From Delftia sp. PS-11 (GTDB lineage Bacteria > Pseudomonadota > Gammaproteobacteria > Burkholderiales > Burkholderiaceae_C): a stretch of DNA of 64,000 nt. Numbering within the stretch: position 1 is the stretch's first letter; every line of letters starts with the position of its first letter. The stretch is taken from the NCBI RefSeq assembly GCF_029870285.1, contig NZ_JACSYA010000007.1:1-64000 (forward strand), in the 5' to 3' direction. Positions 28,178 through 37,245 of the stretch are shown one piece after another. Under the pieces are notes generated by a model that was given only the letters and a program-made list of their open reading frames with translations, was not told the origin of the DNA and searched no databases. Both the position numbers and the translations under genes were made by a program.

Positions 28178-28882
28178 ATGATCGAACGCCGACCCTTCCA
28201 GGACCTTGGCGGTGCACACCACGGCTGGCTCGATGCCAAGCACCATTTTTCGTTTGCCGGCTACTACGATCCGGCCCGCATGGGCTGGGGGGCGCTGCGG
28301 GTGTGGAATGACGACACCATCGCCGCCGGCACGGGCTTTGCGCCCCATGCCCACGCCGACATGGAAATCATCACCTATGTGCGTGAAGGCGCCATCACCC
28401 ACCAGGACAGCCTGGGCAACAAGGGCCGCACCGAGGCTGGCGATGTGCAGGTGATGAGCGCGGGCACGGGCATCCGCCACTCCGAATACAACCTGGAAAA
28501 AGGCACGACGCGCATCTTCCAGATCTGGATCATGCCCGACGAGCGCGGCCACCAGCCGCCCGCCTGGGGCACCAAGCCCTTCCCCAAGGGCGAGCGCTCG
28601 GGCAGCTTCGTGGCCCTGGCCAGCGGTCTGGCCGGCGACGGCGAGGCCCTGCCCATCCGCACCGCAGCCCGCGTGCTGGGCGCCACACTCAAGGCCGGCG
28701 AGAGCACCGAATACCGCATCGGCCGGGACCGCCTGGGCTATCTGGTGCCCGCCAGCGGCTCGGTGCAGATCGATGGCGTGGTGCTCCAGGAGCGCGATGG
28801 CGCAGCCATCCGCGACGAGGAAACCATCCGCATCACGGCACTGAGCGACGCCGAGCTGGTGCTCGTCGATACCGCGCCCTGA
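28178..28882 (+). CDS. Pirin family protein
   Basis: Bicupin iron-binding protein of 234 residues. The metal ligands are visible in the N-terminal cupin as PHAHADMEIITYV (two His and Glu) and GIRHSEYN (His). Pirins of this type have quercetinase-like or redox-sensing roles, but function varies. AGGAGA lies 7 bases before the ATG. It is divergent from the LysR gene and is followed by a tight GC hairpin, so it is probably transcribed alone. Confidence 0.93.
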   Translation: MIERRPFQDLGGAHHGWLDAKHHFSFAGYYDPARMGWGALRVWNDDTIAAGTGFAPHAHADMEIITYVREGAITHQDSLGNKGRTEAGDVQVMSAGTGIRHSEYNLEKGTTRIFQIWIMPDERGHQPPAWGTKPFPKGERSGSFVALASGLAGDGEALPIRTAARVLGATLKAGESTEYRIGRDRLGYLVPASGSVQIDGVVLQERDGAAIRDEETIRITALSDAELVLVDTAP

Positions 28883-28890
28883 AGGCATGC

Positions 28891-28910
28891 GCCCCGGCCA
28901 GGGCCGGGGC
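28891..28910 (+). terminator. GC-rich hairpin after pirin
   Basis: GCCCCGGCC, AG, GGCCGGGGC: a perfect nine-pair stem just after the pirin stop. There is no T-run, so termination would have to rely on the stem alone or on Rho. Confidence 0.45.
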
Positions 28911-28913
28911 CCG

Positions 28914-28942
28914 GCGCGCAAATGTTCAAAAAGCGCGCAAAT
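28914..28942 (+). repeat. Direct repeat GCGCGCAAAT upstream of isochorismatase operon
   Basis: GCGCGCAAAT occurs at 28914-28923 and 28933-28942, 19 bases apart, about two helical turns. It lies about 130 bases before the hydrolase gene in its promoter region and is a plausible activator or repressor site. Candidates for the protein are the AraC regulator at 33780 or the LysR at 28075. Confidence 0.5.
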
Positions 28943-29067
28943 CATCTATCGCATATCGAGCGCGGTTTCTAGTATTCGCCGCGCTCCGGCCGGGTCTGTC
29001 CGTCCCGCCGGGCACTGAAAAAAAACATCCCATCCACCCATCCACCCTGCCTCTCAAGGAGATCGCC

Positions 29068-29766
29068 ATGTCCAAGCGCCAATATCTTGAAGTCCTGACC
29101 CCTGCCAACAGCCAGATCATCTTCATCGACCAGCAGCCGCAGATGGCCTTCGGCGTGCAGTCCATCGACCGCCAGGTGCTCAAGAACAACGTCGTCGGGC
29201 TGGCCAAGGCGGCCAAGGCCTTCGGCATCCCCGCCACCATCACCACGGTGGAGACGGCCAGCTTCTCCGGCCACACCTACCCCGAGCTGCTGGCGGTCTT
29301 TCCCGAGCATCCGCTGCTTGAGCGCAGCTCGATGAACTCCTGGGACGACCAGAACGTGCGCGACGCGCTGGCCGCCAACGCCGCCCAGGGCCGCAAGAAG
29401 ATCGTCGTCTCGGGCCTGTGGACCGAAGTCTGCAACACCACCTTCGCGCTGTCGGCCCTGCACGACACCGACTACGAAATCTACATGGTGGCCGATGCCT
29501 CGGGCGGCACCTCGCTGGATGCGCACAACTACGCCATGGACCGCATGGTGCAGGCCGGCGTGGTGCCCGTCACGTGGCAGCAGGTGCTGCTGGAGTGGCA
29601 ACGCGACTGGGCCCGCCGCGACACCTACGACGCGGTGATGGACATCGTGCGCGAGCACTCGGGCGCCTACGGCATGGGCGTGGACTATGCCTACACCATG
29701 GTGCACAAGGCACCCGAGCGCGTGCAGCACGGCGAAACCACCGGTCCCAACCCCGCCAAGGCCTGA
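29068..29766 (+). CDS. Isochorismatase-family cysteine hydrolase (YcaC-like)
   Basis: Hydrolase of the isochorismatase-like fold, 232 residues. The expected Asp-Lys-Cys triad maps to Asp in IIFIDQQPQ near residue 21, Lys in the GRKKIVVSG region near 111 and Cys in GLWTEVCNTTFAL near residue 120. The C-terminal part (YDAVMDIVREHSGAYGMGVDYAY) is typical of the YcaC subgroup. The substrate is unknown. AAGGAGA lies 7 bases before the ATG. It starts a run of four same-strand genes with XapX, amidohydrolase and MFS transporter. Confidence 0.92.
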   Translation: MSKRQYLEVLTPANSQIIFIDQQPQMAFGVQSIDRQVLKNNVVGLAKAAKAFGIPATITTVETASFSGHTYPELLAVFPEHPLLERSSMNSWDDQNVRDALAANAAQGRKKIVVSGLWTEVCNTTFALSALHDTDYEIYMVADASGGTSLDAHNYAMDRMVQAGVVPVTWQQVLLEWQRDWARRDTYDAVMDIVREHSGAYGMGVDYAYTMVHKAPERVQHGETTGPNPAKA

Positions 29767-29802
29767 CGGCCGCACCGCCGGCCCCATCCACGGAGTGGCA
29801 CC

Positions 29803-30069
29803 ATGAAGCTCTACGCACTTTCCCTTGGGGCCGGCCTGCTGGTCGGCGTGGTCTACAGCCTGCTGCAGGTGCGCTCGCCGGCCCCGCCACTGGTGGCTCT
29901 GGTCGGCCTGCTGGGCATCCTGGCCGGCGAGCAGATCGTGCCCGTGGGCCGGCATCTGCTGCAGGGCATGGACCTGCGCAGCGCCTGCAACAAGACGCAG
30001 GCCACCGAGCATGTGCTGGGCGAACTGCCCGGCCGCAAAACCACCGATGCCGATCAGCCGCACGGCTGA
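29803..30069 (+). CDS. XapX domain protein (DUF1427)
   Basis: Small membrane protein of 88 residues. The XapX pattern is visible as LGAGLLVGVVYSLLQVRSPAPP, then LVALVGLLGILAGEQIVP (two membrane helices), followed by a soluble tail. The family has no established function but is repeatedly found beside isochorismatase-like hydrolases and amidohydrolases, as here. It lies 36 bases after the hydrolase. Confidence 0.85.
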   Translation: MKLYALSLGAGLLVGVVYSLLQVRSPAPPLVALVGLLGILAGEQIVPVGRHLLQGMDLRSACNKTQATEHVLGELPGRKTTDADQPHG

Positions 30070-30099
30070 TCCCCTCGCAAACTCCCCCCCAACTGCACC

Positions 30100-32091
30100 A
30101 TGACCACGCGCAGAAAAGTCCTGGGCTCTGCAGCCACCCTCGCCATGGGCGGGCTGCTGGGCTGCGCCACCCAAGCCCGCCAAGGAGCCTCCATGTCCGA
30201 TTCCACGCCCGAAGTCATCTTCCACAACGGCCGGTTCACCACCCTGAACAAGGCCCAGCCCACGGCCTCGGCCGTGGCCGTGAAGAACGGCCAGTTCATC
30301 GCCGTCGGCACGGATGCCGAAGTGCTGGCCCTGGCCGGCAGCGCGACACGCAAGATCGACCTGCAGCGCCGCAGCGTGCTGCCGGGCCTGTTCGATAACC
30401 ACACGCACGTGATCCGTGGCGGCCTGAACTTCAACCTGGAGCTGCGCTGGGACGGCGTGCGCTCGCTGGCCGACGCGCTGGACATGCTCAAGCGCCAGGT
30501 CGCCATCACGCCTGCGCCGCAGTGGGTGCGCGTGGTCGGCGGCTTCACCGAGCACCAGTTCGTGGAAAAGCGCCTGCCCACCATCGAGGAAATCAACGCC
30601 ATCGCGCCCGACACGCCGGTCTTCCTGCTGCACCTGTACGACCGCGCCCTGCTCAATGCCGCCGCCCTGCGCGCCGTGGGCTATACCCGCGACACGCCCG
30701 AGCCCGCTGGCGGCGAAATCACGCGCGATGCCAACGGCAACCCCACGGGCCTGCTGCTGGCCAAGCCCAACGCCACCATCCTCTACGCCACGCTGGCCAA
30801 GGGGCCCAAGCTGCCGCTGGACTACCAGATCAACTCCACGCGCCACTTCATGCGCGAACTCAACCGCCTGGGCGTGACCGGGGTCATCGACGCGGGCGGG
30901 GGCTTTCAGAACTACCCAGAAGACTACGACGTGATCCAGAAGCTCAGCGAGGCCAACCAGATCACCGTGCGCCTGGCCTACAACCTGTTCACGCAAAAGC
31001 CCAAAGAGGAGAAGGCCGACTTCCTGCAGTGGACGCAAAGCGTCAAATACAAGCAGGGCAACGACTATTTCCGCCACAACGGCGCGGGCGAGATGCTGGT
31101 GTACTCGGCCGCCGACTTCGAGGACTTCCGCCAGCCGCGCCCCGACATGCCGCCCAGCATGGAAGGCGAGCTGGAGGACGTGGTGCGCGTGCTGGTGCAA
31201 AACCAATGGCCCTGGCGCCTGCACGCCACCTATGACGAAACCATCTCGCGCGCGCTGGACGTATTCGAGAAGGTGCACCGCGACACGCCCATCAACGGCC
31301 TGAACTGGTTCTTCGACCATGCCGAGACCATCTCGGACCGCTCCATCGACCGCATCGCCGCGCTGGGCGGCGGCGTTGCCGTGCAGCACCGCATGGCCTA
31401 CCAGGGCGAGTATTTCACCGAGCGCTACGGCGCGCGCGCCACCGAGGCCACGCCGCCCATCAAGAAGATCCTTGAACGGGGCGTGAAAACCTCTGCCGGC
31501 ACCGACGCCACGCGCGTGGCCTCCTACAACCCCTGGGTATCGCTGTCCTGGATGGTCACGGGCAAGACCGTGGGCGGCATGCAGATGTACCCCGCGCGCA
31601 ACCTGCTCGACCGCGAGGCCGCACTGCGCATGTGGACCGAAAACGTGGCCTGGTTCTCCAACGAGGAAGGCCGGCGCGGGCGCATCGAGGTAGGCCACTT
31701 CGCCGACATGATGGTGCCCAGCAAGGACTACTTCGCCGTGCCCGAAGACGAGATCTCCTTTCTGACCTCGGAGCTGACCGTGGTCGGCGGCCGCGTGGTC
31801 TACGGCGCGGGCCCGTTCCAGCAGCACGACGACAACCCGCTGCCCCCGGCCATGCCCGACTGGTCGCCCGTGCGCCGCTTCGGCGGCTACGGCGCCTGGG
31901 GCGAGCCCGAGGGCGCCGGCAAGAACTCACTGCACCCGGCGCGCTACCGCAGCCTGGCGGCCGCCTGCGGCTGCGGCACAAGCTGCGGCATGCACGGCCA
32001 CAGCCATGCCAGCGCCTGGGCCTCGAACGTGCCGGCCTCCGACCCCAGGAGCTTCTTTGGCGCCCTGGGCTGCTCCTGCTGGATGGCATAA
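30100..32091 (+). CDS. YtcJ-like amidohydrolase with Cys/His-rich tail
   Basis: Metal-dependent hydrolase of the amidohydrolase 3 family, 663 residues. The N-terminus (MTTRRKVLGSAATLAMGGLL then GCA) looks like a Tat or lipoprotein export signal, so the enzyme is probably periplasmic or membrane-anchored; an inner ATG at 30193 (MSDSTPE) would give a cytoplasmic form. The first metal site is DNHTHV near residue 100; further ligands lie around LHATYDET, FFDHAE and the late SAGTDATR. A 45-residue C-terminal tail carries CGCGTSCGMHGHSHA and ends GCSCWMA, which could bind an extra metal. It is part of the isochorismatase-XapX operon. Substrate unknown. Confidence 0.9.
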   Translation: MTTRRKVLGSAATLAMGGLLGCATQARQGASMSDSTPEVIFHNGRFTTLNKAQPTASAVAVKNGQFIAVGTDAEVLALAGSATRKIDLQRRSVLPGLFDNHTHVIRGGLNFNLELRWDGVRSLADALDMLKRQVAITPAPQWVRVVGGFTEHQFVEKRLPTIEEINAIAPDTPVFLLHLYDRALLNAAALRAVGYTRDTPEPAGGEITRDANGNPTGLLLAKPNATILYATLAKGPKLPLDYQINSTRHFMRELNRLGVTGVIDAGGGFQNYPEDYDVIQKLSEANQITVRLAYNLFTQKPKEEKADFLQWTQSVKYKQGNDYFRHNGAGEMLVYSAADFEDFRQPRPDMPPSMEGELEDVVRVLVQNQWPWRLHATYDETISRALDVFEKVHRDTPINGLNWFFDHAETISDRSIDRIAALGGGVAVQHRMAYQGEYFTERYGARATEATPPIKKILERGVKTSAGTDATRVASYNPWVSLSWMVTGKTVGGMQMYPARNLLDREAALRMWTENVAWFSNEEGRRGRIEVGHFADMMVPSKDYFAVPEDEISFLTSELTVVGGRVVYGAGPFQQHDDNPLPPAMPDWSPVRRFGGYGAWGEPEGAGKNSLHPARYRSLAAACGCGTSCGMHGHSHASAWASNVPASDPRSFFGALGCSCWMA

Positions 32092-32102
32092 GGAGCCAGG
32101 CC

Positions 32103-33734
32103 ATGGCCATGGATGCGCCCCCTCCCGCGCCGGCACCAGCAGCCGGCAGCTTCGCGCCGCTGCGCCAGCCCGTGTTCGCCGTGCTGTGGGCAGCCACCGT
32201 GCTGGGCAATATCGGCAGCTTCATGCGCGATGTCGCCAGCGCCTGGATGGTGACCGAGCTGTCCTCCAGCCCGGCCGCCGTGGCCCTGGTCCAGACGGCA
32301 GCCACGCTGCCCATCTTCCTGCTGGCGATTCCGGCCGGCGTGCTGTCCGACATCCTGGACCGCCGCCGCCTGCTGATCGGCATCCAGATCCTGCTGGCGG
32401 CCGTCAGCATCAGTCTGCTGCTGCTGGCCCAGACCCGGACGCTGACCGTGGAATACCTGGTGGCGCTGACCTTCGTGGGCGGCGTGGGCGCAGCCCTGAT
32501 GGGTCCGGCCTGGCAGTCCATCGTGCCCGAGCTGGTGCCGCGCGGCGACCTGCGCAATGCCGTGGCGCTGAACTCGCTGGGCATCAACATCGCGCGCGCC
32601 CTGGGCCCGGCCGGCGGCGGTCTGCTGCTGGCCAGCTTCGGCGCAGCCGCCGCCTATGGCGCAGATGTGCTCAGCTACGTATTCGTGATGGCCGCGCTGC
32701 TCTGGTGGCGGCGCCCCCGGGCCGAGGACTCGGCGCTCGACGAGCCCTTCTTCGGAGCCTTGCGCGCCGGGGTGCGCTATGCGCGCTCCAGCCGCGAACT
32801 GCATGTGGTGCTGCTGCGCGCTGCCGTGTTCTTTCTGTTCGCCAGCGCGGTCTGGGCCCTGCTGCCCCTGGTGGCGCGCCGCATGCTCGGCGGCTCGGCA
32901 GGCTTTTACGGCATCCTGCTGGGCGCCGTGGGGGCCGGCGCCATCCTGGGCGCACTGCTGCTGCCGCGCCTGCGCAGCAGGCTCGATGCCGATGGCCTGG
33001 TGCTGCTGTCGTCCGTGCTCAGTGCCGCCGTGATGGCCGCGCTGTCGCTGGCACCGCCGCCATGGGTCGCCGTGCTGCTGATGCTGGTGCTGGGCATGGG
33101 ATGGATCGTGGCGCTGACCACGCTCAACGGCGTGGCCCAGGCCGTGCTGCCCCAATGGGTGCGCGGACGGGGCCTGGCCATTTACCTGATGGTCTTCAAC
33201 GGCGCCATGGCGGGCGGCAGCCTGGCCTGGGGGCTGGCGGCGCAAGGCGTTGGCATCCCGGCCGCCCTGCTGACCGGCGCAGCCGGGCTGGTGGCCATCT
33301 CGCTGGTCTTTCACCGTATCAAGCTGCCCACGGGCGAAGCCGACCTGCAGGCGTCCAATCACTGGCCCGAGCCGCTGCTGTCCGAGCCCGTGGCGCATGA
33401 CCGGGGGCCGGTCATGGTACAGATCGAATACCGGGTGCGCCGGCAGGAGCTGCCTGCCTTCATCGAAGCCATGCGGCACGTGGCACGCGTGCGCCGGCGC
33501 GATGGCGCCTACGCCTGGGGCGTGGCAGAGCACACGGGCGAGCCGGGCCGGGTGATCGAATGGTTCCTGGTCGAATCCTGGGCCGAACACCTGCGCCAGC
33601 ACCAGCGCGTGTCCAGGGCCGATGCCGACCTGCAGGCCCAGGCGCTGCGCTTTCACACCGGCCCGGACAAACCCGTGGTCCACCATTTTCTGGCGCTCGA
33701 CCCGGCCAGCGCCGCGCAAGCTGCCTCTCACTGA
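32103..33734 (+). CDS. MFS transporter fused to a C-terminal monooxygenase-like (ABM) domain
   Basis: Inner-membrane transporter of 543 residues. About twelve helices occupy residues 15-415; the region MRDVASAWMVTELSSSP and PAWQSIVPELVPRGDLRNAVALNS are typical of the MFS_3/enterobactin-exporter-like group, suggesting export. A soluble domain of about 105 residues follows (VMVQIEYRVRRQELPAFIEAM and RVIEWFLVESWAEHLRQHQR), resembling the antibiotic-biosynthesis monooxygenase fold, perhaps as a ligand sensor. AAGGAG lies 9 bases before the ATG and the amidohydrolase stop is 11 bases upstream, so it closes the operon. Confidence 0.9.
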   Translation: MAMDAPPPAPAPAAGSFAPLRQPVFAVLWAATVLGNIGSFMRDVASAWMVTELSSSPAAVALVQTAATLPIFLLAIPAGVLSDILDRRRLLIGIQILLAAVSISLLLLAQTRTLTVEYLVALTFVGGVGAALMGPAWQSIVPELVPRGDLRNAVALNSLGINIARALGPAGGGLLLASFGAAAAYGADVLSYVFVMAALLWWRRPRAEDSALDEPFFGALRAGVRYARSSRELHVVLLRAAVFFLFASAVWALLPLVARRMLGGSAGFYGILLGAVGAGAILGALLLPRLRSRLDADGLVLLSSVLSAAVMAALSLAPPPWVAVLLMLVLGMGWIVALTTLNGVAQAVLPQWVRGRGLAIYLMVFNGAMAGGSLAWGLAAQGVGIPAALLTGAAGLVAISLVFHRIKLPTGEADLQASNHWPEPLLSEPVAHDRGPVMVQIEYRVRRQELPAFIEAMRHVARVRRRDGAYAWGVAEHTGEPGRVIEWFLVESWAEHLRQHQRVSRADADLQAQALRFHTGPDKPVVHHFLALDPASAAQAASH

Positions 33735-33779
33735 CGGCCGTGCAAAGACACAGCGCCCACCGTGTCATCGCTGGATGGT

Positions 33780-34799
33780 ATGGTTTCCAGCCCGACGACC
33801 CCACTGCGGCTGCCCACAGGGCCGCAAGCCTTACCAAGCAGCGTGACAAGCAACACTAGCAAGCCCTTGCATCTGCCGCCATGCGCCACCGCCCCTGCGC
33901 ACACGCGCAGGGATTCGCTGGGGTGCTCCCTGGACCGCCTTGAACTGGACCAGGAGCTGTCCGGCACCGAAGTCCACTTCCTGCGCAAGCGCAAGGCCAC
34001 GGCCTCGCCCACCCAGGTGGCCACGCCAGCCAGTGCGCGAGGCCACCTGATCGGCATCTCACTGCAGACGGGCCACCGGCGCCGCATCTTCCACGAAGGC
34101 CATGCCCGCCACCATGACTTCGGCGCAGGCTCAGTCTATGTGCGCGACTTCGCCGACGACTACCGCGCCGACCTGGACACGGCCTTCGACTTCATTCTCA
34201 TGGAACTGCCGCGCAGCACGTTCGAGCGCGCCGCAGCCGAGCGGCCCGGCGCGCGCATCCGCAGCCTGGCCTGCGTGACCGGCATGGCAGACCCTTTGCT
34301 GCTGCACCTGGCACAGGCGCTGGCCGTGGCGCTGCAGCGCCCGCAGGAGGCCAGCGCCCTGTTCCTGGACCAGATGGGAACGGTCATGACCACCCACCTG
34401 CTGGACCACTACGGCGGCGGCCTGGCTGGCGCACGCGAAGCGGGCCGCACCCTGAGCCGCCTGCACGAGGCGCGCGCCAAGGAAATGCTGCGCAGCCGCC
34501 TGGACGGCACACTCTCCATCGGCGAAATCGCCGATGCCTGCCAGCTGTCGCGCAGCTACTTCATCCGTGCCTTCCGCGAAACCACGGGCCAGACCCCGCT
34601 GCAATGGCTGCAGTCCCAGCGCCTGTCCGTGGCGCGCGGCCTGCTGCTGGAGTCGGGGCTGAGCCTGGCCGAAATCGCAGCGGCCTGCGGCTTTGCCGAC
34701 CAGAGCCATTTCACCCGCGCCTTCACCCAGGCCGAAGGCCAGCCACCCGGCCACTGGCGCCGCCAGATCAGCGTGCCGCAGCGCAGGACCGGCAGATAG
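33780..34799 (+). CDS. AraC-family transcriptional regulator
   Basis: Regulator of about 339 residues. The N-terminal part (about 1-200) is a poorly conserved effector or AraC-binding-like domain; the C-terminal part has the double helix-turn-helix (IGEIADACQLSRSYFIRAFRE then LAEIAAACGFADQSHFTRAF). ATG at 33780 is taken as start; a GTG at 33762 is also possible. It follows the MFS gene on the same strand with a 45-base gap and may regulate that operon; its 3' end converges on azlCD. Confidence 0.88.
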   Translation: MVSSPTTPLRLPTGPQALPSSVTSNTSKPLHLPPCATAPAHTRRDSLGCSLDRLELDQELSGTEVHFLRKRKATASPTQVATPASARGHLIGISLQTGHRRRIFHEGHARHHDFGAGSVYVRDFADDYRADLDTAFDFILMELPRSTFERAAAERPGARIRSLACVTGMADPLLLHLAQALAVALQRPQEASALFLDQMGTVMTTHLLDHYGGGLAGAREAGRTLSRLHEARAKEMLRSRLDGTLSIGEIADACQLSRSYFIRAFRETTGQTPLQWLQSQRLSVARGLLLESGLSLAEIAAACGFADQSHFTRAFTQAEGQPPGHWRRQISVPQRRTGR

Positions 34800-34818
34800 G
34801 CAGATAGGCAGATAGGCA
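34791..34818 (+). repeat. Tandem 8-base repeat GGCAGATA at the end of the araC-type gene
   Basis: Three full copies of GGCAGATA (34791-34814) followed by GGCA. The first copy contains the stop codon, so copy-number changes would alter only the 3' untranslated region. It is a possible slippage site. Confidence 0.75.
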
Positions 34819-34825
34819 GGCCCGG

Positions 34826-35164
34826 TCACCAGGCGCCCAGATGCGCCATCAGTCCATAGGCCAGCGCCCCCGCCAGCGTGGACAGTGCAATGCCGCCGCC
34901 TGCCAGCCGCACCATGCCGATGACCCCGAAGGCACCGGCCATGGAAGCCATGCGCCCCGCCTGCAGGCCATCTGCCTGCAAGCCTGCCACCGACACCGCC
35001 AGCAAGGCCGCAATCGCCGAGGGGCCCACGCCACCCAGCCAGCGCTGCACCCATCGGGTCGCACGCACGGAACGCCCCTGGCGGCGCGCCTGCCACAAGG
35101 GCAGCCAGCGCAGCACAAAGGTGCCCGCCCCGCACAACAGCACCATCCAGATCATTCGGGACAT
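34826..35164 (-). CDS. azlD: AzlD-family membrane protein
   Basis: Small partner of AzlC in branched-chain amino acid export. The 112-residue protein has four membrane helices (IWMVLLCGAGTFVLRWLPL, a helix near 45, one near 75 and one near 95) and the expected Arg-rich loop after the first. The start at 35164 overlaps the azlC stop by 13 bases, so it is coupled to azlC. Confidence 0.88.
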   Translation of the reverse strand: MSRMIWMVLLCGAGTFVLRWLPLWQARRQGRSVRATRWVQRWLGGVGPSAIAALLAVSVAGLQADGLQAGRMASMAGAFGVIGMVRLAGGGIALSTLAGALAYGLMAHLGAW

Positions 35165-35871
35165 GCGGCTCCCCCCGTTCGGCCACGCAGCGCATGGACC
35201 AGCGCGCCACAGGCCATGGCCAGGGCCAGCGCGTGATAGCTGGGCATGAAATGACCCAGCACCGCAGCAACCGCCAGGGCGGCCAGCATGGGGCGCCACC
35301 AGCGGGCAAGCCCCGCCTCCAGCAGCAGCGCAAAAAACAGCGCAGGCAACACAAACGACAGCCCCTCACGCACGGCAACGGGCCATTGCTGCGCCTCTCC
35401 CACCAGGATCACGCCGAGGGCGGTGCCGCCCACCCAGGCAGCATAGGCCCCCAGCTGCAGCCCCAGGAACCAGTGCTCGCGCTCAGCCTCTGCCACGGCA
35501 GGCATCTTGCTCATGGCCGTGGCAAACACCTCATCGGTCAGGCCGAAGGCCAGCCAGGGCGTGGCCAGCCGCCCGGCAGGCGGCAGCGCAACCTGCAGGG
35601 CCGGGCCATAGAGCATATGGCGCGCATTCATCAGCATCACCGTAGGCAGCGCCGTCCACAGCCCGGCCCCCGAAGCCAGCAGCGAAACCAGCAGGAACTG
35701 GCTGGCCCCCGCATAGACCAGCACGGACACCAGCAGCGCCACTGCCGGAGACAGCCCGGCCTGCAAGGCCGCCACGCCAAAAGAGAATGCGACCGGCAGA
35801 TAGCCCGCTGCCACCGACAGGCTCGCTGCCAGCCCGGCCAGCCCGGCCAGCAGGGCATGCCTGCGGCTCAC
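35152..35871 (-). CDS. azlC: AzlC-family branched-chain amino acid exporter
   Basis: Large subunit of an AzlCD-type (YgaZH-like) exporter in the inner membrane, 239 residues. Typical features are PVAFSFGVAALQAGLSP near residue 25, YAGASQFLLVSLL near 55, LMNARHMLYGPAL near 80 and FGLTDEVFATA near 110, with five or six helices. The start is GTG at 35871. No Lrp-like or other regulator is adjacent on this strand. The 167 bases to the next gene hold no clear feature. Confidence 0.93.
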   Translation of the reverse strand: MSRRHALLAGLAGLAASLSVAAGYLPVAFSFGVAALQAGLSPAVALLVSVLVYAGASQFLLVSLLASGAGLWTALPTVMLMNARHMLYGPALQVALPPAGRLATPWLAFGLTDEVFATAMSKMPAVAEAEREHWFLGLQLGAYAAWVGGTALGVILVGEAQQWPVAVREGLSFVLPALFFALLLEAGLARWWRPMLAALAVAAVLGHFMPSYHALALAMACGALVHALRGRTGGAACPE

Positions 35872-36038
35872 GCCTGCCCCTGCGTGCCAGCGGCCCTGGC
35901 TGGCCCCTCAAACTGCAAGACCTGCATGATCAATGTCCCTCATGAAAACGGACAGACCAATATATTGCAGCGATTGCCCGATGCCCATCGGCCATTGCCC
36001 TGAGAAAAGGCATACATGCAGCCTGCGGGCTCAGGAAC

Positions 36039-37106
36039 TTATCCGATGCCGCAAACCAGAGGGATGAGAGCACCCTCGGCAGCGTCCAGCGCCTGCGGCG
36101 GCTCGGCTGCCGCGAGCTTGCCCTCCTCTACCGTCATGCCGCGCGGCAGGGCCACGCCATTCTTGGCGGCCAGCACTTCGGCCATGATGCTGACGGCAAT
36201 CTCGGGCGGTGTCTTGCTGCCGATGTACAGGCCGATGGGGCCGCGCAGCCGCGCCAGTTGCGCCTGGCCCAGGCCGAAATGCTCGCTCAGGCGCTGCAGG
36301 CGCAGCGCCGTATTGCGCCGCGAGCCGATGGCGCCCACATAAAAGGCCGGGGACTCCAGCGCCTCCATGAGCGCGAGATCGTCCAGCTTGGGATCGTGCG
36401 TGAGGCCGATGATGCAGGTGCGCGCATCGGGCCGCATGGCGCGCACCAGGTCATCGGGCATCTCGCGCGACAGCTGCACGCTGGCCACGCTCCAGTGGCG
36501 GCTGTATTCCTCGCGCGGGTCGCAGACCGTGACCGCGAAGCCGTTGAACAAGGCCATGGTCGCCAGGTACTCGGACAACTGGCCCGCGCCGATGAGCAGC
36601 ATGCGGTACTCGGGGCCGAAGCTGTTGGCCACGCGCTGCGCGTCATGCACCAGCATCTCGGGGGCGTCGCTGACCTGCTGCGCCACGGCGCCCGTCGCCT
36701 TGTCCACGGTGCGACGCGCCATGCGGCCTTCATCCAGCCACTGCACAAGCTGGCCCAGCGCGGCGGCATCGGGATTGAATTCGAGCAGCAGCTCCAGCGT
36801 GCCGCCGCAGGGCAGGCCGAAACGGTGGGCCTCGTCGGCGCTGACGCCGTAGCGCAGCAGTTGCGGCGGACCGTCGCGCAGCGCATCGGCGCCATCGCCA
36901 TGGCTGTAGCGCGCGATCAGGTCATCCTCGATGCAGCCGCCGGATACCGAGCCCACGACCGCGCCTGAGGCGCCCAGCGCCATGATCGATCCCACGGGCC
37001 GGGGCGACGAGCCCCAGGTGCGCACCACCGTGGCCAGCAGCGCGCGCTCGCCATGGCTGCGCCATTGCGCAAGGTGGCGCAGAACATGAACATCCAAGTT
37101 TTCCAT
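36039..37106 (-). CDS. xdhC: XdhC-family molybdoenzyme maturation factor
   Basis: Chaperone that binds molybdenum cofactor and delivers it, sulfurated, to xanthine-dehydrogenase-type enzymes. The 355-residue protein has the N-terminal XdhC/CoxI part (ATVVRTWGSSPRPVGSIMAL and SVSGGCIEDDLI, with Cys near residue 58) and a C-terminal Rossmann part (LLIGAGQLSEYLATMAL and YVGAIGSRRNTALR). GGAGA lies 8-9 bases before the ATG. It is on the same strand as the molybdenum hydroxylase cluster at 38.0-44.7 kb and most likely serves it. Confidence 0.93.
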   Translation of the reverse strand: MENLDVHVLRHLAQWRSHGERALLATVVRTWGSSPRPVGSIMALGASGAVVGSVSGGCIEDDLIARYSHGDGADALRDGPPQLLRYGVSADEAHRFGLPCGGTLELLLEFNPDAAALGQLVQWLDEGRMARRTVDKATGAVAQQVSDAPEMLVHDAQRVANSFGPEYRMLLIGAGQLSEYLATMALFNGFAVTVCDPREEYSRHWSVASVQLSREMPDDLVRAMRPDARTCIIGLTHDPKLDDLALMEALESPAFYVGAIGSRRNTALRLQRLSEHFGLGQAQLARLRGPIGLYIGSKTPPEIAVSIMAEVLAAKNGVALPRGMTVEEGKLAAAEPPQALDAAEGALIPLVCGIG

Positions 37107-37245
37107 CGCAAGGTCTCCACACCAGGGGCTGGCTGGCCACGGCAGTCCGCAGCTGGCAGGCATCCCCCCTCCATTGTCTGTGCACTCCGGCCAAGCCGCT
37201 GCCCCTGTGGGTTCTGCGCCGCCAGGCCGTGGCAGCCGGTGCGCA

